From Acidimicrobiia bacterium (GTDB lineage: Bacteria; Actinomycetota; Acidimicrobiia; Acidimicrobiales; Ilumatobacteraceae): a stretch of 9,262 bases of DNA. Shown here one piece after another: positions 1-6,604 of the stretch; position 1 is the stretch's first letter, and each line of letters opens with the position of its first letter. The notes below the pieces were generated by a model. That model worked only from the letters and a program-made list of their open reading frames with translations, did not search any database and was not told where the DNA came from. The stretch lies in contig JACCUL010000161.1 of assembly GCA_013811855.1 (NCBI GenBank), positions 1 to 9,262 on the forward strand, in the 5' to 3' direction. A program made the translations under genes and the position numbers.

Positions 1-1002
1 GCTGCGGTGCTCGGTCGGCGCATCCGCGCCGCCGACTCCGTCGAAACGGCCCGGCGCTCCGCCGTGCTGCCGCGGCCGTCACGGGCCGCGACTCCGCCGC
101 CGACGCAACCGTTCGAGGTCGACGGGCTCTCGCCGTACGTGATACCCAACGCCGACTTCTATCGGATCGACACGGCGCTCACGACGCCGCAGGTCGACGC
201 CGACCGGTGGAAGCTGCGACTCACCGGCCTCGTCGACCGGCCGCTCGAGCTCGACTACGAGGAGCTCCTGTCGCTCGACAGCATCGAGGAGACCGTCACC
301 ATCGCCTGCGTCTCCAACGAGGTCGGCGGCCGGCTCGTCGGGAACGCGGTGTGGCAGGGCGTGCCGTTGGCGGCGCTGCTCGAACGGGCCGGTGTGCAGG
401 CCACGGCGACTCAGATCGTCGGGCGCTCGGTGGACGGGTTCACGGCCGGCTTCCCCGTCGACGTCGTCAACGGCCGCACGGCGCTGGTCGCCTACGCCAT
501 GAACGGCGAGCCGTTGCCGGCCGATCACGGTTACCCGGCGCGGCTCATCGTCGCCGGGCTCTACGGATACGTCTCGGCGACGAAGTGGCTGGAGGAGATC
601 GAGCTGACGACCTGGGAGGCCTTCGACGGCTACTGGGTGCCGCGTGGCTGGTCGAAGGAGGGCCCCATCAAGACGGCGTCGCGCATCGACGTCCCCCGGT
701 CAGGAGCCCGATTGGTCGCCGGGCCCCAGCCGATCGCCGGCGTGGCGTGGGCACCGAGCCGGGGCATCGACCTCGTCGAGGTCCAGGTCGACGACGGCTC
801 GTGGCAGCGCGCCGAGCTCGGCCGCGTGGCCAGCGGGAACACGTGGGTGCAGTGGCGGCTCGAGTGGGAGGCCGAGCCTGGCGAGCACATCATCCGGGTC
901 CGCGCCACCGACGGTGACGGCGTGACCCAGACCGAGGAGACCGCCGCACCAGCGCCCAACGGCGCCAGCGGCTGGCACTCCCGGCAGGTCCGCGTGACCT
1001 GA
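1..1002 (+). CDS. Molybdopterin-dependent oxidoreductase, sulfite oxidase-like (5' partial)
   Basis: The frame is open from the first base, so the true start lies before the window. The residues ahead of the catalytic part (AAVLGRRIRAADS) look like the end of a membrane anchor followed by a linker, as in membrane-bound actinobacterial members of the family; this is inference. The sulfite-oxidase-type Mo-cofactor domain covers about codons 35-215. The sequence TIACVSNEVGG places the likely molybdenum-ligand cysteine at 307-309, followed by GNAVWQGVPLAALLERAG and a DHGYPARLIVAGLYGY stretch. From about codon 225 to the end there is an immunoglobulin-like dimerisation domain, with VEVQVDDGSWQRAEL and GEHIIRVRATDGDG. 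The reaction is probably a two-electron oxidation or reduction at Mo. The substrate cannot be read from sequence. No heme domain is visible. The stop is TGA, 45 bases before the next start, so co-transcription with the decarboxylase-like gene is possible. Confidence 0.88.
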   Translation, partial: AAVLGRRIRAADSVETARRSAVLPRPSRAATPPPTQPFEVDGLSPYVIPNADFYRIDTALTTPQVDADRWKLRLTGLVDRPLELDYEELLSLDSIEETVTIACVSNEVGGRLVGNAVWQGVPLAALLERAGVQATATQIVGRSVDGFTAGFPVDVVNGRTALVAYAMNGEPLPADHGYPARLIVAGLYGYVSATKWLEEIELTTWEAFDGYWVPRGWSKEGPIKTASRIDVPRSGARLVAGPQPIAGVAWAPSRGIDLVEVQVDDGSWQRAELGRVASGNTWVQWRLEWEAEPGEHIIRVRATDGDGVTQTEETAAPAPNGASGWHSRQVRVT

Positions 1003-1047
1003 CAGCAACTCGCTCGACCGGTGTTGCCGAGCGGACAGTGTGTGTCG

Positions 1048-2408
1048 ATGACCGAGGTCGAGCTGCTCCGGACCGCGGCGGCGATGGCCGCCGAGTACGT
1101 CTCGTCGATCGATGATCGCCGGGTCGCCCCCGACGACACCGCGCTCGCCGCGCTGGCCGCCTTCGACGAACCGCTATCCGACCACGGCATCGACACCGCG
1201 GCCACGCTGCAGCTCCTCCACGAGTACGGGAGCCCTGCCACGGTCGCCTCGACCGGACCCCACTACTACGGCTTCGTCATGGGCGCCACATTGCCCGTGG
1301 CGCTCGCCAGCTCGTGGCTGGCCGCGAGCTGGGACCAGAACACGGCGCTGCCGGCCATGTCGCCGTGGGCGCGAAGCTGCACGACGTCGTGCGCCGGTGG
1401 CTCGTCGAGCTGCTGCACCTCCCGGCGGAGACGGGCATGGCGTTCGTCACCGGCGCCACCGTCGCCAACGCCTCGCGCCTCGCCGCGGCGCGGGACGCGC
1501 TGCTCGCCGGCGTCGGCTGGGACGTGCAGGAAAGCGGACTGTTCGGTGCGCCCGACATCCCGGTGGTCATCGGCGAGCGGGCGCACTCCACGCTGTCCAA
1601 GTCGCTCGGCCTCGTCGGGCTGGGTCGGTCCCGCGTCCACGTCGTGCCGGCGGACGACCAAGGCCGCCTGCGCTCCGAACTGCTGCCCGATCTCGACGGT
1701 CCGGTGCTCGTCTGCGCCCAGGCCGGTGAGGTGAACACCGGTGCCTTCGATCCGTTCGACGGCATCGCCGACTGGCTGGCCGAGCGGTCCGGGTGGCTCC
1801 ACGTCGACGGCGCGTTCGGCCTGTGGGCGCGCGCCGACCCGAACAGGGCCGACCTGGTGGCCGGGCTCGATCGGGCCGACTCGTGGGCGACCGACGGGCA
1901 CAAGTGGCTCAACGTCACGTACGACTGCGGCGTCGCCTTCGTTCGACGCCTCGCCGACCTGCGACGGACGTTCGCCGCCGTCGCCGGGTACCTCCCGGCG
2001 TCGGAGTCGTTCGAGGCCATGCACCACACGCCGCAGTCGTCGCAGCGGGCCCGTCAGATCGAGGTGTGGTCGGTGCTGCGGACACTCGGTCGCGACGGTG
2101 TGGCGGCCCTGGTGACGACGGCGTGTGACGGCGCCGCCCTCATCGCCGACCGCCTCAGGGCCGCCGGCCTGACGGTGCTCAACGACGTCGTGCTCAACCA
2201 GGTCCTGGTGCGGCTCGACGACGGGCCGACGACGGAGCGCTTGATCGCCGCGATCCAGGCCGACGGACGCGTCTGGTGCGGGCCGACGCAGTGGCAGGGC
2301 GCGACGGCGATGCGCATCAGCGTGTCGTCGTGGAGGACCACGCTCGACGACGCGGCGCATGCCGCCGACGTCATCGTCGCGTGCGCCGGCCGCGTCGGCG
2401 GCGGCTAA
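1048..2408 (+). pseudogene. PLP-dependent decarboxylase/aminotransferase-like enzyme, frameshifted
   Basis: Two reading frames together encode one fold-type I PLP enzyme of the group II decarboxylase (DDC/GAD) type. The first frame starts at ATG 1048 (GTG 1021 is an alternative) and gives MTEVELLRTAAAMAAEY through STGPHYYGFVMGAT and SWDQNTALPAMSP. At about 1365 the homology moves to the next frame, VGAKLHDVVRRWLVELL. Adding one G (CCGTGGG read as CCGGTGGG) joins them into about 453 residues, a normal family length. In the repaired protein TGATVANASRLAAARDALL is the phosphate-binding region, HVDGAFG holds the PLP-N1 aspartate (about 254), and TDGHKWLN holds the Schiff-base lysine (about 286). 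The substrate is unknown. All catalytic residues remain, so this is either a very recent pseudogene or a sequencing error. The stop overlaps the stop of the convergent kinase gene by four bases. Confidence 0.8.
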
Positions 2409-2421
2409 CGGATCCCGCCGA
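2395..2421. terminator. Hairpin over convergent overlapping stop codons
   Basis: TCGGCGG (2395-2401) and CCGCCGA (2415-2421) form a perfect 7-bp inverted repeat with a 13-base loop. The loop contains CTAA (2405-2408), which is read as TAA on the plus strand and as TAG on the minus strand. Its place between two convergent genes fits a bidirectional terminator. There is no T-tract, so classical intrinsic termination is not shown. Confidence 0.4.
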
Positions 2422-3403
2422 GTGCGTCGGCGCACCGTTCGAGCGCGGCCCACGCCGTGCGCGTGTCGGCGGTGTCGTCGTGCTCGGTGCGGAAGTCGTA
2501 GACGAACAGCGCCACCTCCGTCAGGTCCCATGCGATGCGGTACAGCTCGATCACCTCGCTACGCAACGTCACGCCCGTCACGTCGGCGTAGCGAGCCAGA
2601 ACCGCCTGATCCTCGGCGGCCAGCGACCACATATCCCGCTCGGGTGGGGCGATCAGCGCCGTGTCCCAATCGATCAGCACCACCCCGCTTGACGTCTCGA
2701 TCGTGTTGGCGGCGTGAGGTTCGCCGTGTGTCAGCACCATGCGCTCGGGCTCCTCCACGGCGGCGGTGACGAGCTCGTCGAAGCGGGCGAAGGCCCCCTC
2801 GAGCCCGCCGCCGGCGCGCGTCAGCAGATGGCGCGTCCGGTCGCCGTAGGGCCCGGTGCCCCAGGGCGTCGACGTGTCGTCGAGCGCATCGAGCAAGCCG
2901 CCGCGTTGGGGGACAGGGAAGTCGTCCACCAGGGCGTGCTCGACCGACCGACCCGATGCCGCGTGGAGCTCGACGAGGAGGTCGAGCACGGCGTGTCGCG
3001 CGGCCGTGTCGGCGTACCGGCCCCACGTACGCGAGCGACCCTCGATGAACGGGTACAGGGCGACGACCCAGCGTTCGTCGACGACGCTGACGACGTCACC
3101 GTCCCGGCCGCTCTCCGGCGCGACGACGAACGCGTGCCCGGCATCCCGCAGCGCCCGGGCGGTGGAGAGCGCGGCTCGCAGTCGTCGTTCGGCCACACCG
3201 AGCGGCTCGCTCGGATCGCGTCGTTTGACCCGCAGATCGTCGACCGTGACGAACCACCGCCCGCCACCCGCCTCGACGACGTGCCAGTGGTGGCTCCCGA
3301 AGCCGACCGGCGCGTACTCGAGCGAGGACACCGCCACGCCCCATCCGGCACGGAGGGCGTCGACGACGGCTTCGTCGGGCAGGTCGGTCGGGTGCGTGAA
3401 CAC
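2405..3403 (-). CDS. Aminoglycoside/spectinomycin phosphotransferase-like kinase
   Basis: This 332-residue protein has the APH kinase fold. The N-lobe includes GFGSHHWHV (35-42) and WFVTVDDLRVK (50-60), where a nucleotide-binding loop and lysine are expected. The C-lobe has THGEPHAANTI (225-235), corresponding to the catalytic loop, and VLIDWD (242-247), where D245 would bind metal. This is followed by APPERDMWSLAAED, a segment typical of APH(9)/spectinomycin-kinase-like proteins. The usual catalytic aspartate of the H-G-D motif is glutamate here (E228). The start is GTG at 3403, chosen because MFTHPTDLPDEAVVDALRAGWG is a natural N-terminus for the family; no clear ribosome-binding site is visible. 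The gene is divergent from the toxin-antitoxin pair across 94 bases. Its role could be antibiotic inactivation or phosphorylation of another small alcohol; the family is broad and resistance is not demonstrated. Confidence 0.82.
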   Translation of the reverse strand: MFTHPTDLPDEAVVDALRAGWGVAVSSLEYAPVGFGSHHWHVVEAGGGRWFVTVDDLRVKRRDPSEPLGVAERRLRAALSTARALRDAGHAFVVAPESGRDGDVVSVVDERWVVALYPFIEGRSRTWGRYADTAARHAVLDLLVELHAASGRSVEHALVDDFPVPQRGGLLDALDDTSTPWGTGPYGDRTRHLLTRAGGGLEGAFARFDELVTAAVEEPERMVLTHGEPHAANTIETSSGVVLIDWDTALIAPPERDMWSLAAEDQAVLARYADVTGVTLRSEVIELYRIAWDLTEVALFVYDFRTEHDDTADTRTAWAALERCADALGGIR

Positions 3404-3473
3404 GCGATCGACGGTACGGAGCCGCGCCTTCTGACCGCGCGCCGGTTTGCCGATCCTGACGAGCCGCCGGCGG

Positions 3474-3503
3474 TGTCATACGCGATAACGTCGTCGTATG
3501 ACA
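3474..3503 (+). promoter_or_regulatory. Inverted-repeat operator across the antitoxin start codon
   Basis: TGTCATACG (3474-3482) and CGTATGACA (3495-3503) are perfect 9-bp inverted repeats separated by 12 bases. The half-site centres are 21 bp apart, two helical turns, which suits two ribbon-helix-helix dimers on one DNA face. The right arm contains the ATG of the antitoxin gene (3498-3500). Between the arms, GATAAC (3484-3489) matches the -10 consensus TATAAT at four of six positions and lies 8 bases before that ATG. No Shine-Dalgarno sequence is present. I infer an autoregulated, leaderless toxin-antitoxin promoter. Confidence 0.65.
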
Positions 3504-3749
3504 ATGCTCAGTTTCCGTGTCGAGCCCGATGAGGCACGAAGGGCGCAACAGTGGGCGGCTCGCCTCGGCGTCGACAAGTCACAGCTGCTTCGCGACGCGC
3601 TCCACGACCATCTCGTCCGGCTGGCGTCGGAACACGACGCCGACCGCTGGGCGAACGCTCCCTTGAGCGATGACGAGAGCGCGCTCGGCGAGATCGCCGA
3701 CTGGGGTCCCGCCGAGAACTGGACGGACTGGGCCGATGCGGCGCGGTGA
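3498..3749 (+). CDS. Ribbon-helix-helix antitoxin (MazE-like)
   Basis: This 83-residue protein begins MTMLSFRVEPDEARRAQQWAARLG. It shows the short beta strand (LSFRV, 4-8) and two helices (about 10-22 and 26-42, ending in LLRDALHDHLVRLAS) of a MetJ/Arc-type DNA-binding domain. The C-terminal half is acidic and tryptophan-rich (EIADWGPAENWTDWADAAR), the usual kind of tail that wraps and blocks a toxin. The start is ATG 3498; ATG 3504 two codons later is possible. The gene overlaps the toxin by 14 bases, so translation is probably coupled. It very likely binds the inverted repeat at its own start and represses the operon. The role is inferred from the domain and its partner, as antitoxin sequences diverge quickly. 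Confidence 0.8.
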   Translation: MTMLSFRVEPDEARRAQQWAARLGVDKSQLLRDALHDHLVRLASEHDADRWANAPLSDDESALGEIADWGPAENWTDWADAAR

Positions 3750-4044
3750 GATCTGGTTCGCCGCCACCCCTGGCGGCGACCGACCGGTGCTCGTCCTCAC
3801 CCGGGATCCCGTGGCCGAGCGCATCGCCGCAGTGGTCGTCGCGGCAGTGACCAGGACCCGGCGGGGACTGGTCTCGGAGCTCGAGTTGCACGCGTCGAAG
3901 GATGGCGTGCCGACGGACTGCGTGGTCAACTTCGACAACGTCCACACCATCGCCCGCTCCGCCTTCCGACGCCGGGTGACGACGCTTGGCGCGGTTCGAC
4001 TCGCCGAAGCGTGCCAGCGGCTCCGCGACGCGACCGGCTGTTGA
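3736..4044 (+). CDS. MazF/PemK-type endoribonuclease toxin
   Basis: This 102-residue protein begins MRRGEIWFAA, the typical R-G-E/D-I-W/Y opening of the MazF/PemK fold. It continues with DRPVLVLTRDPVAERIAAVVVAAVT. R16 (in DRPVLV) and T39 (in AAVTRT) sit where MazF enzymes carry their catalytic arginine and threonine. VVNFDNVHTIARSAF matches the conserved V-N-x-D-x-V-x-T region. The family cuts single-stranded RNA at short sequence motifs and stops growth when the antitoxin is lost. ATG 3736 was preferred to the upstream GTG 3670 because it begins exactly at the conserved motif. The gene lies within the antitoxin operon and converges with the TOPRIM gene 19 bases downstream. It is intact, and the cleavage motif cannot be predicted. 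Confidence 0.86.
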   Translation: MRRGEIWFAATPGGDRPVLVLTRDPVAERIAAVVVAAVTRTRRGLVSELELHASKDGVPTDCVVNFDNVHTIARSAFRRRVTTLGAVRLAEACQRLRDATGC

Positions 4045-4045
4045 G

Positions 4046-4063
4046 CGGGTCCGAGGGAGCCCG
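4046..4063. terminator. Hairpin filling the gap between toxin and TOPRIM stops
   Basis: CGGGTCC (4046-4052) pairs with GGA plus CCCG (4056-4058 and 4060-4063), with a one-base G bulge and a GAG loop. The hairpin occupies almost exactly the space between the two convergent stop codons, 4045-4063. Its position suggests two-way transcription termination, but no T-tract follows on either strand. Confidence 0.4.
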
Positions 4064-4666
4064 TCACACGCGGGAGAGCACACCGTCCAAAGGTCGGGGA
4101 ACGTGGTCGAGTTCGAGCGCGTCGACGAGCACGGACGCGTAGTGGATCTTGCGGCCCTGGCGGGTACCCATGAACCTGCGGAGCTGCGCCTGCGTCGAGC
4201 GATCGCGCTGCGCCGGCTGCTTCTGGAAGATCCGGAACGACGCGAGGTCGCCCTCGTCGCCGAGGATCGCCTCCACCGAGGCCGGGCCGAGCGCCCGGAT
4301 CAACTCGTCCTCCAGGTCGTCGACGCACATGTAGAAGCCGACGGACTCCATCTCGGCTCGCGTGAGATCGGCGCCGAGACCAGCGCCGGCCAGCCCGCGC
4401 CGGAAGGCCCGCTCCTCGCCGGCGTCGCAGAGGCCGGCCAACACGAGGTCGGCACCGTGCGGTCCGAGCCGTTCCAGGAACCGGCGGATGTTCGTCGCCC
4501 CGCCGATCGAGACGATGGCGACACCTTCGGCGGCGAGGTCCCGCCCCTGCCGCACCGCCAGCCGTTCGAGCGCGGCTCTGTCACTGGCTCCTTCGACGAG
4601 CACGACCGCGTGGGCGTCGACGACGACCGGGAGCGCGCCGATCGTCGTGCGGCGAGCATTGTCCAT
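4064..4666 (-). CDS. Stand-alone TOPRIM-domain protein (OLD nuclease-like)
   Basis: The 200-residue protein has a TOPRIM core. VVLVEGASDRAALERLA (21-37) carries the conserved glutamate E25. VAIVSIGGATNIRRFLERLG (49-68) follows, then LAGLCDAGEE (77-85) with acidic residues D81 and E84 in the metal-binding position. VDDLEDELIRALG (115-127) and QLRRFMGTRQGRKIHYA (161-177) complete a pattern I recognise from many actinobacterial proteins named TOPRIM nucleotidyl transferase/hydrolase or ATP-dependent endonuclease. Unlike full OLD nucleases it has no N-terminal ABC ATPase domain. Metal-dependent DNA cleavage is plausible but unproven. The start is ATG 4666, preceded by GGGAAG (4676-4681) nine bases upstream, one of the few visible ribosome-binding sites here. 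A start further upstream would add a proline/arginine-rich stretch with no family support. The gene converges with the toxin. Confidence 0.82.
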   Translation of the reverse strand: MDNARRTTIGALPVVVDAHAVVLVEGASDRAALERLAVRQGRDLAAEGVAIVSIGGATNIRRFLERLGPHGADLVLAGLCDAGEERAFRRGLAGAGLGADLTRAEMESVGFYMCVDDLEDELIRALGPASVEAILGDEGDLASFRIFQKQPAQRDRSTQAQLRRFMGTRQGRKIHYASVLVDALELDHVPRPLDGVLSRV

Positions 4667-5064
4667 GCCGCCGAGCTTCCCAGACGGTTCAGCCCGTGGT
4701 CGAGCACGGCCAAGACCGCCGGGCGACCAGGACACCGGTCGATCGAGACCTCTGGTTCAGGATGCGAGTCGTCGGGACATCTGCGACGGGTGTGATCGTC
4801 TCGGCGATGCCCTGTTCTGGCACTTCTGCCACGCGGGTCAGGCCTGCGCGGCCCGCGCGTTCTGGGACACCGTCACCTTCGTCGAGGCGCGCCCTGATCC
4901 GTCGCCATTCTCGGGCGGACGCGGGTGGGCAACACGTCTGTGCTAACAGCCGCGAGCGCGACCGGTCGGCATGTGGAGACGAACGCGCCGACCTGGGACT
5001 CCTCGGAGACGAGTCGTCCGAGTAGGCATGCGACTTCGCTGCTACGTCGACCGTGAAACGGAGA

Positions 5065-5087
5065 GGCACTCCAGGGAGTTGCCCTGG
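5065..5087 (+). repeat. Two mutually exclusive hairpins
   Basis: CCAGGG (5071-5076) and CCCTGG (5082-5087) are perfect inverted repeats with a 5-base loop. An overlapping alternative pairs GGCACTC (5065-5071) with GAGTTGCC (5076-5083), leaving one bulged base. The two cannot form together. They lie about 90 bases before the methyltransferase start and may be a regulatory site or chance. Confidence 0.3.
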
Positions 5088-5164
5088 CGACACTGTCGTT
5101 GTGGGGGCCCTACGACCACCTCGTCGACGCGACCTTGGCCCCGGTGAGTATCCGACGCGCTCAG

Positions 5165-5170
5165 TACGGT
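5165..5170 (+). promoter_or_regulatory. Candidate -10 box of a leaderless methyltransferase transcript
   Basis: TACGGT fits the loose actinobacterial -10 pattern TANNNT. It ends seven bases before GTG 5178, so transcription would begin at about the start codon. No ribosome-binding site precedes this GTG, and an in-frame TGA at 5145 rules out a much longer protein. No clear -35 is seen. Confidence 0.35.
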
Positions 5171-5177
5171 TCGCGCG

Positions 5178-6071
5178 GTGATCTACCAGCACCCACTGGC
5201 ATACCTGCTCGGGCTGGAAGGCATCGCCCTGCTGCGGACCTTCGCCGGCGAGTTCGACCGCGAGTTCGGCGCCGCCCGCATCGCCGAGATCCGCCGACTG
5301 CTGGACGACCCGGCGCTCGGCGGCGACGGAGTCGTCGCCGCTCAGCTCGACACCGTGGACGGCTACCACGTCTGGTCGGCCACCTACGACCAACCGGGCA
5401 ACGGGATCTTCGAATACGAGGAACCCGTCGTCAAGGAGATCCTCGACAACCTGTCGCCCGGTGTCGCCCTCGACGCGGCCTGCGGCACCGGCCGCTACAC
5501 CGCCTACCTCGCCGCCCACGGCCACCAGGTCATCGGCCTGGACAGCTCGCCGGACATGCTCAAACATGCGGGCAAAGGCGTGCCCCAGACCGATCTGCGA
5601 CGCGGCGATCTACGCGCCCTACCGCTGCCCGATGACCACGTTGACCTCGTCGTATGCGCCCTAGCGCTGACCCACGTACCGGACCTCGTTCCCGCGTTCA
5701 GCGAGTTCGCCAGGGTGCTGCGGCCAGGAGGACATCTCGTGACCTCCGATCTGCACCACACCAGGATCGCCCTGGGATCGGTACCTCACATACGGACCAG
5801 CAGAGGTGAGCCCCGGCTGCTGCCCGCCTACCGGCACCTCGCCAGCGACTACCTCAACGCCGCCCTGACATTGGGTCTGCAGGTGCGGCGCTGCGAAGAA
5901 CCCCGGCTGCGCGTCCAAGACCACACCCCGCCGGCCGCCGACGAAATCGCAGTCGGGGACTGGGATCAGTGGCCATGGTCGCTGCTCGACATCGATCCGG
6001 CCGCGACCAACGCTGCATACGGCGGAACGCCCGCAACCATCATCTGGCACTTCCAGCTACAGGACCCATGA
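5178..6071 (+). CDS. Class I SAM-dependent methyltransferase
   Basis: This intact 297-residue protein has a helical N-terminal region (IYQHPLAYLLGLEGIALLRTFAGEFDREFG, 2-31) and then a Rossmann methyltransferase domain. Motif I is VALDAACGTGRYTAYLAAHG (97-115), the acidic end of strand 2 is VIGLDSSPDML (118-128), motif post-II is GDLRALPLPDDHVDLVVCALALTHV (143-167), and FARVLRPGGHLVTSD (177-191) follows. The C-terminal TNAAYGGTPATIIWHFQL (277-294) and the N-terminus are shared with a common actinobacterial group of type 11-like methyltransferases. The substrate of that group is not known to me; a small molecule is more likely than rRNA. GTG 5178 is the only start between the upstream stop and the conserved N-terminus. 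The gene stands alone, flanked on both sides by about 500 bases without genes, which could mark an inserted segment. Confidence 0.88.
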   Translation: MIYQHPLAYLLGLEGIALLRTFAGEFDREFGAARIAEIRRLLDDPALGGDGVVAAQLDTVDGYHVWSATYDQPGNGIFEYEEPVVKEILDNLSPGVALDAACGTGRYTAYLAAHGHQVIGLDSSPDMLKHAGKGVPQTDLRRGDLRALPLPDDHVDLVVCALALTHVPDLVPAFSEFARVLRPGGHLVTSDLHHTRIALGSVPHIRTSRGEPRLLPAYRHLASDYLNAALTLGLQVRRCEEPRLRVQDHTPPAADEIAVGDWDQWPWSLLDIDPAATNAAYGGTPATIIWHFQLQDP

Positions 6072-6103
6072 GTCCAGGGTCCGTTCGAATTGCCAGCACT
6101 GAG

Positions 6104-6124
6104 GTGCACGAAGGCCTTCCGCAC
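6104..6124 (+). terminator. Imperfect palindrome after the methyltransferase
   Basis: GTGC (6104-6107) and GCAC (6121-6124) enclose the perfect 10-bp palindrome GAAGGCCTTC (6110-6119). It begins 33 bases after the methyltransferase stop. It could be a terminator hairpin or a protein-binding site; there is no T-tract. Confidence 0.25.
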
Positions 6125-6147
6125 CGCCGTTGCCGGCACACAGAAGG

Positions 6148-6166
6148 CGGGCGTGCTGACCGCCCG
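6148..6166 (+). terminator. Weak hairpin, possible terminator
   Basis: CGGGCG (6148-6153) and CGCCCG (6161-6166) form a perfect 6-bp stem with a 7-base loop, about 75 bases after the methyltransferase stop. There is no T-tract, and short GC stems are common by chance in such DNA. Confidence 0.2.
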
Positions 6167-6604
6167 ACGTCACCGCGCCGCACACCACATCGACGGCCTC
6201 GACCATCGCCCGCCAGCGGGGCTCTCGCCTTCGAATGCTCACATCCACGAGCGCTCCGAATCGGCAGCTGCACGGACCGCTCGAGCACAGAACGGCGTGC
6301 CAGAACGCGCGCCGAGCGCGTCCGGGAGGCGGCAGCAGGAAGGCCGGCCAGGGTGCGCGCGGCTTCCGGTTCGGTGGCACGTCTGTGGCGACCAGGTTTG
6401 ATCAGCGCCCGCGGCAGGGCGGCCTTGCAGCGTTCCTCAGGCGGCTGCCAGACATCAACCAGCGCGGCATGTCCAGGCCCGGCGGCAGTCCGGGCACTGC
6501 CCCGTGGAGGTGTGGGGGATCACCGAAGCAGACCCCGGCGGGCTGCGAGAGCTAGTCGAGCACCCGGAACACCCGGCCGGCGCGTCGGCGTCACGCGAAC
6601 GTGG

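Larger units (their letters stand above)
4667..5177. other. Gene-poor 511-base stretch upstream of the methyltransferase
   Basis: No frame on either strand gives a protein I can recognise. Long open frames here are arginine/serine/proline-rich, as expected from GC-rich shadows. Two things stand out: a short plus-strand peptide at about 4800-4860 reminiscent of an aldehyde dehydrogenase active-site segment, and alternative hairpins at 5065-5087. The minus-strand promoter of the TOPRIM gene should lie at the left end, but I see no convincing boxes. Confidence 0.5.
6072..6604. other. Gene-poor 533-base stretch downstream of the methyltransferase
   Basis: Open frames exist on both strands, but none gives a recognisable protein or a good start; all look like GC-rich shadows. 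An imperfect palindrome lies at 6104-6124 and a 6-bp hairpin at 6148-6166, either of which could end the methyltransferase transcript. CACCCGGAA is partly repeated directly at about 6570-6583. No transposase remnants or terminal repeats were seen. Confidence 0.5.

Noticed and set aside
1266..2531. 421-codon open frame on the minus strand
   Set aside because: It lies opposite the PLP enzyme and is arginine/histidine-rich with no recognisable motif; it is a GC-rich antisense shadow.
2714..3532. 272-codon plus-strand open frame opposite the kinase
   Set aside because: The kinase on the other strand has clear motifs and good length; this frame has none.
3670..3735. Upstream GTG extension of the toxin
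   Set aside because: It would overlap the antitoxin by 80 bases and add residues before the family's natural MRRGEIW start.
3986..4795. 269-codon plus-strand open frame
   Set aside because: It is antisense to the TOPRIM gene, whose E25 and D81 motifs are convincing.
4689..5567. 292-codon minus-strand open frame spanning the gap and the start of the methyltransferase
   Set aside because: Its first half is antisense to the methyltransferase and its second half is arginine/serine-rich without domain signals.
6057..6380. Minus-strand 107-codon frame in the second gap
   Set aside because: It has no known motif and no credible start context; it has cysteine/arginine-rich shadow composition.
6560..6600. 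Direct repeat of CACCCGG as a possible array
   Set aside because: There are only two short copies and no regular spacing; not a CRISPR or integron-type repeat.
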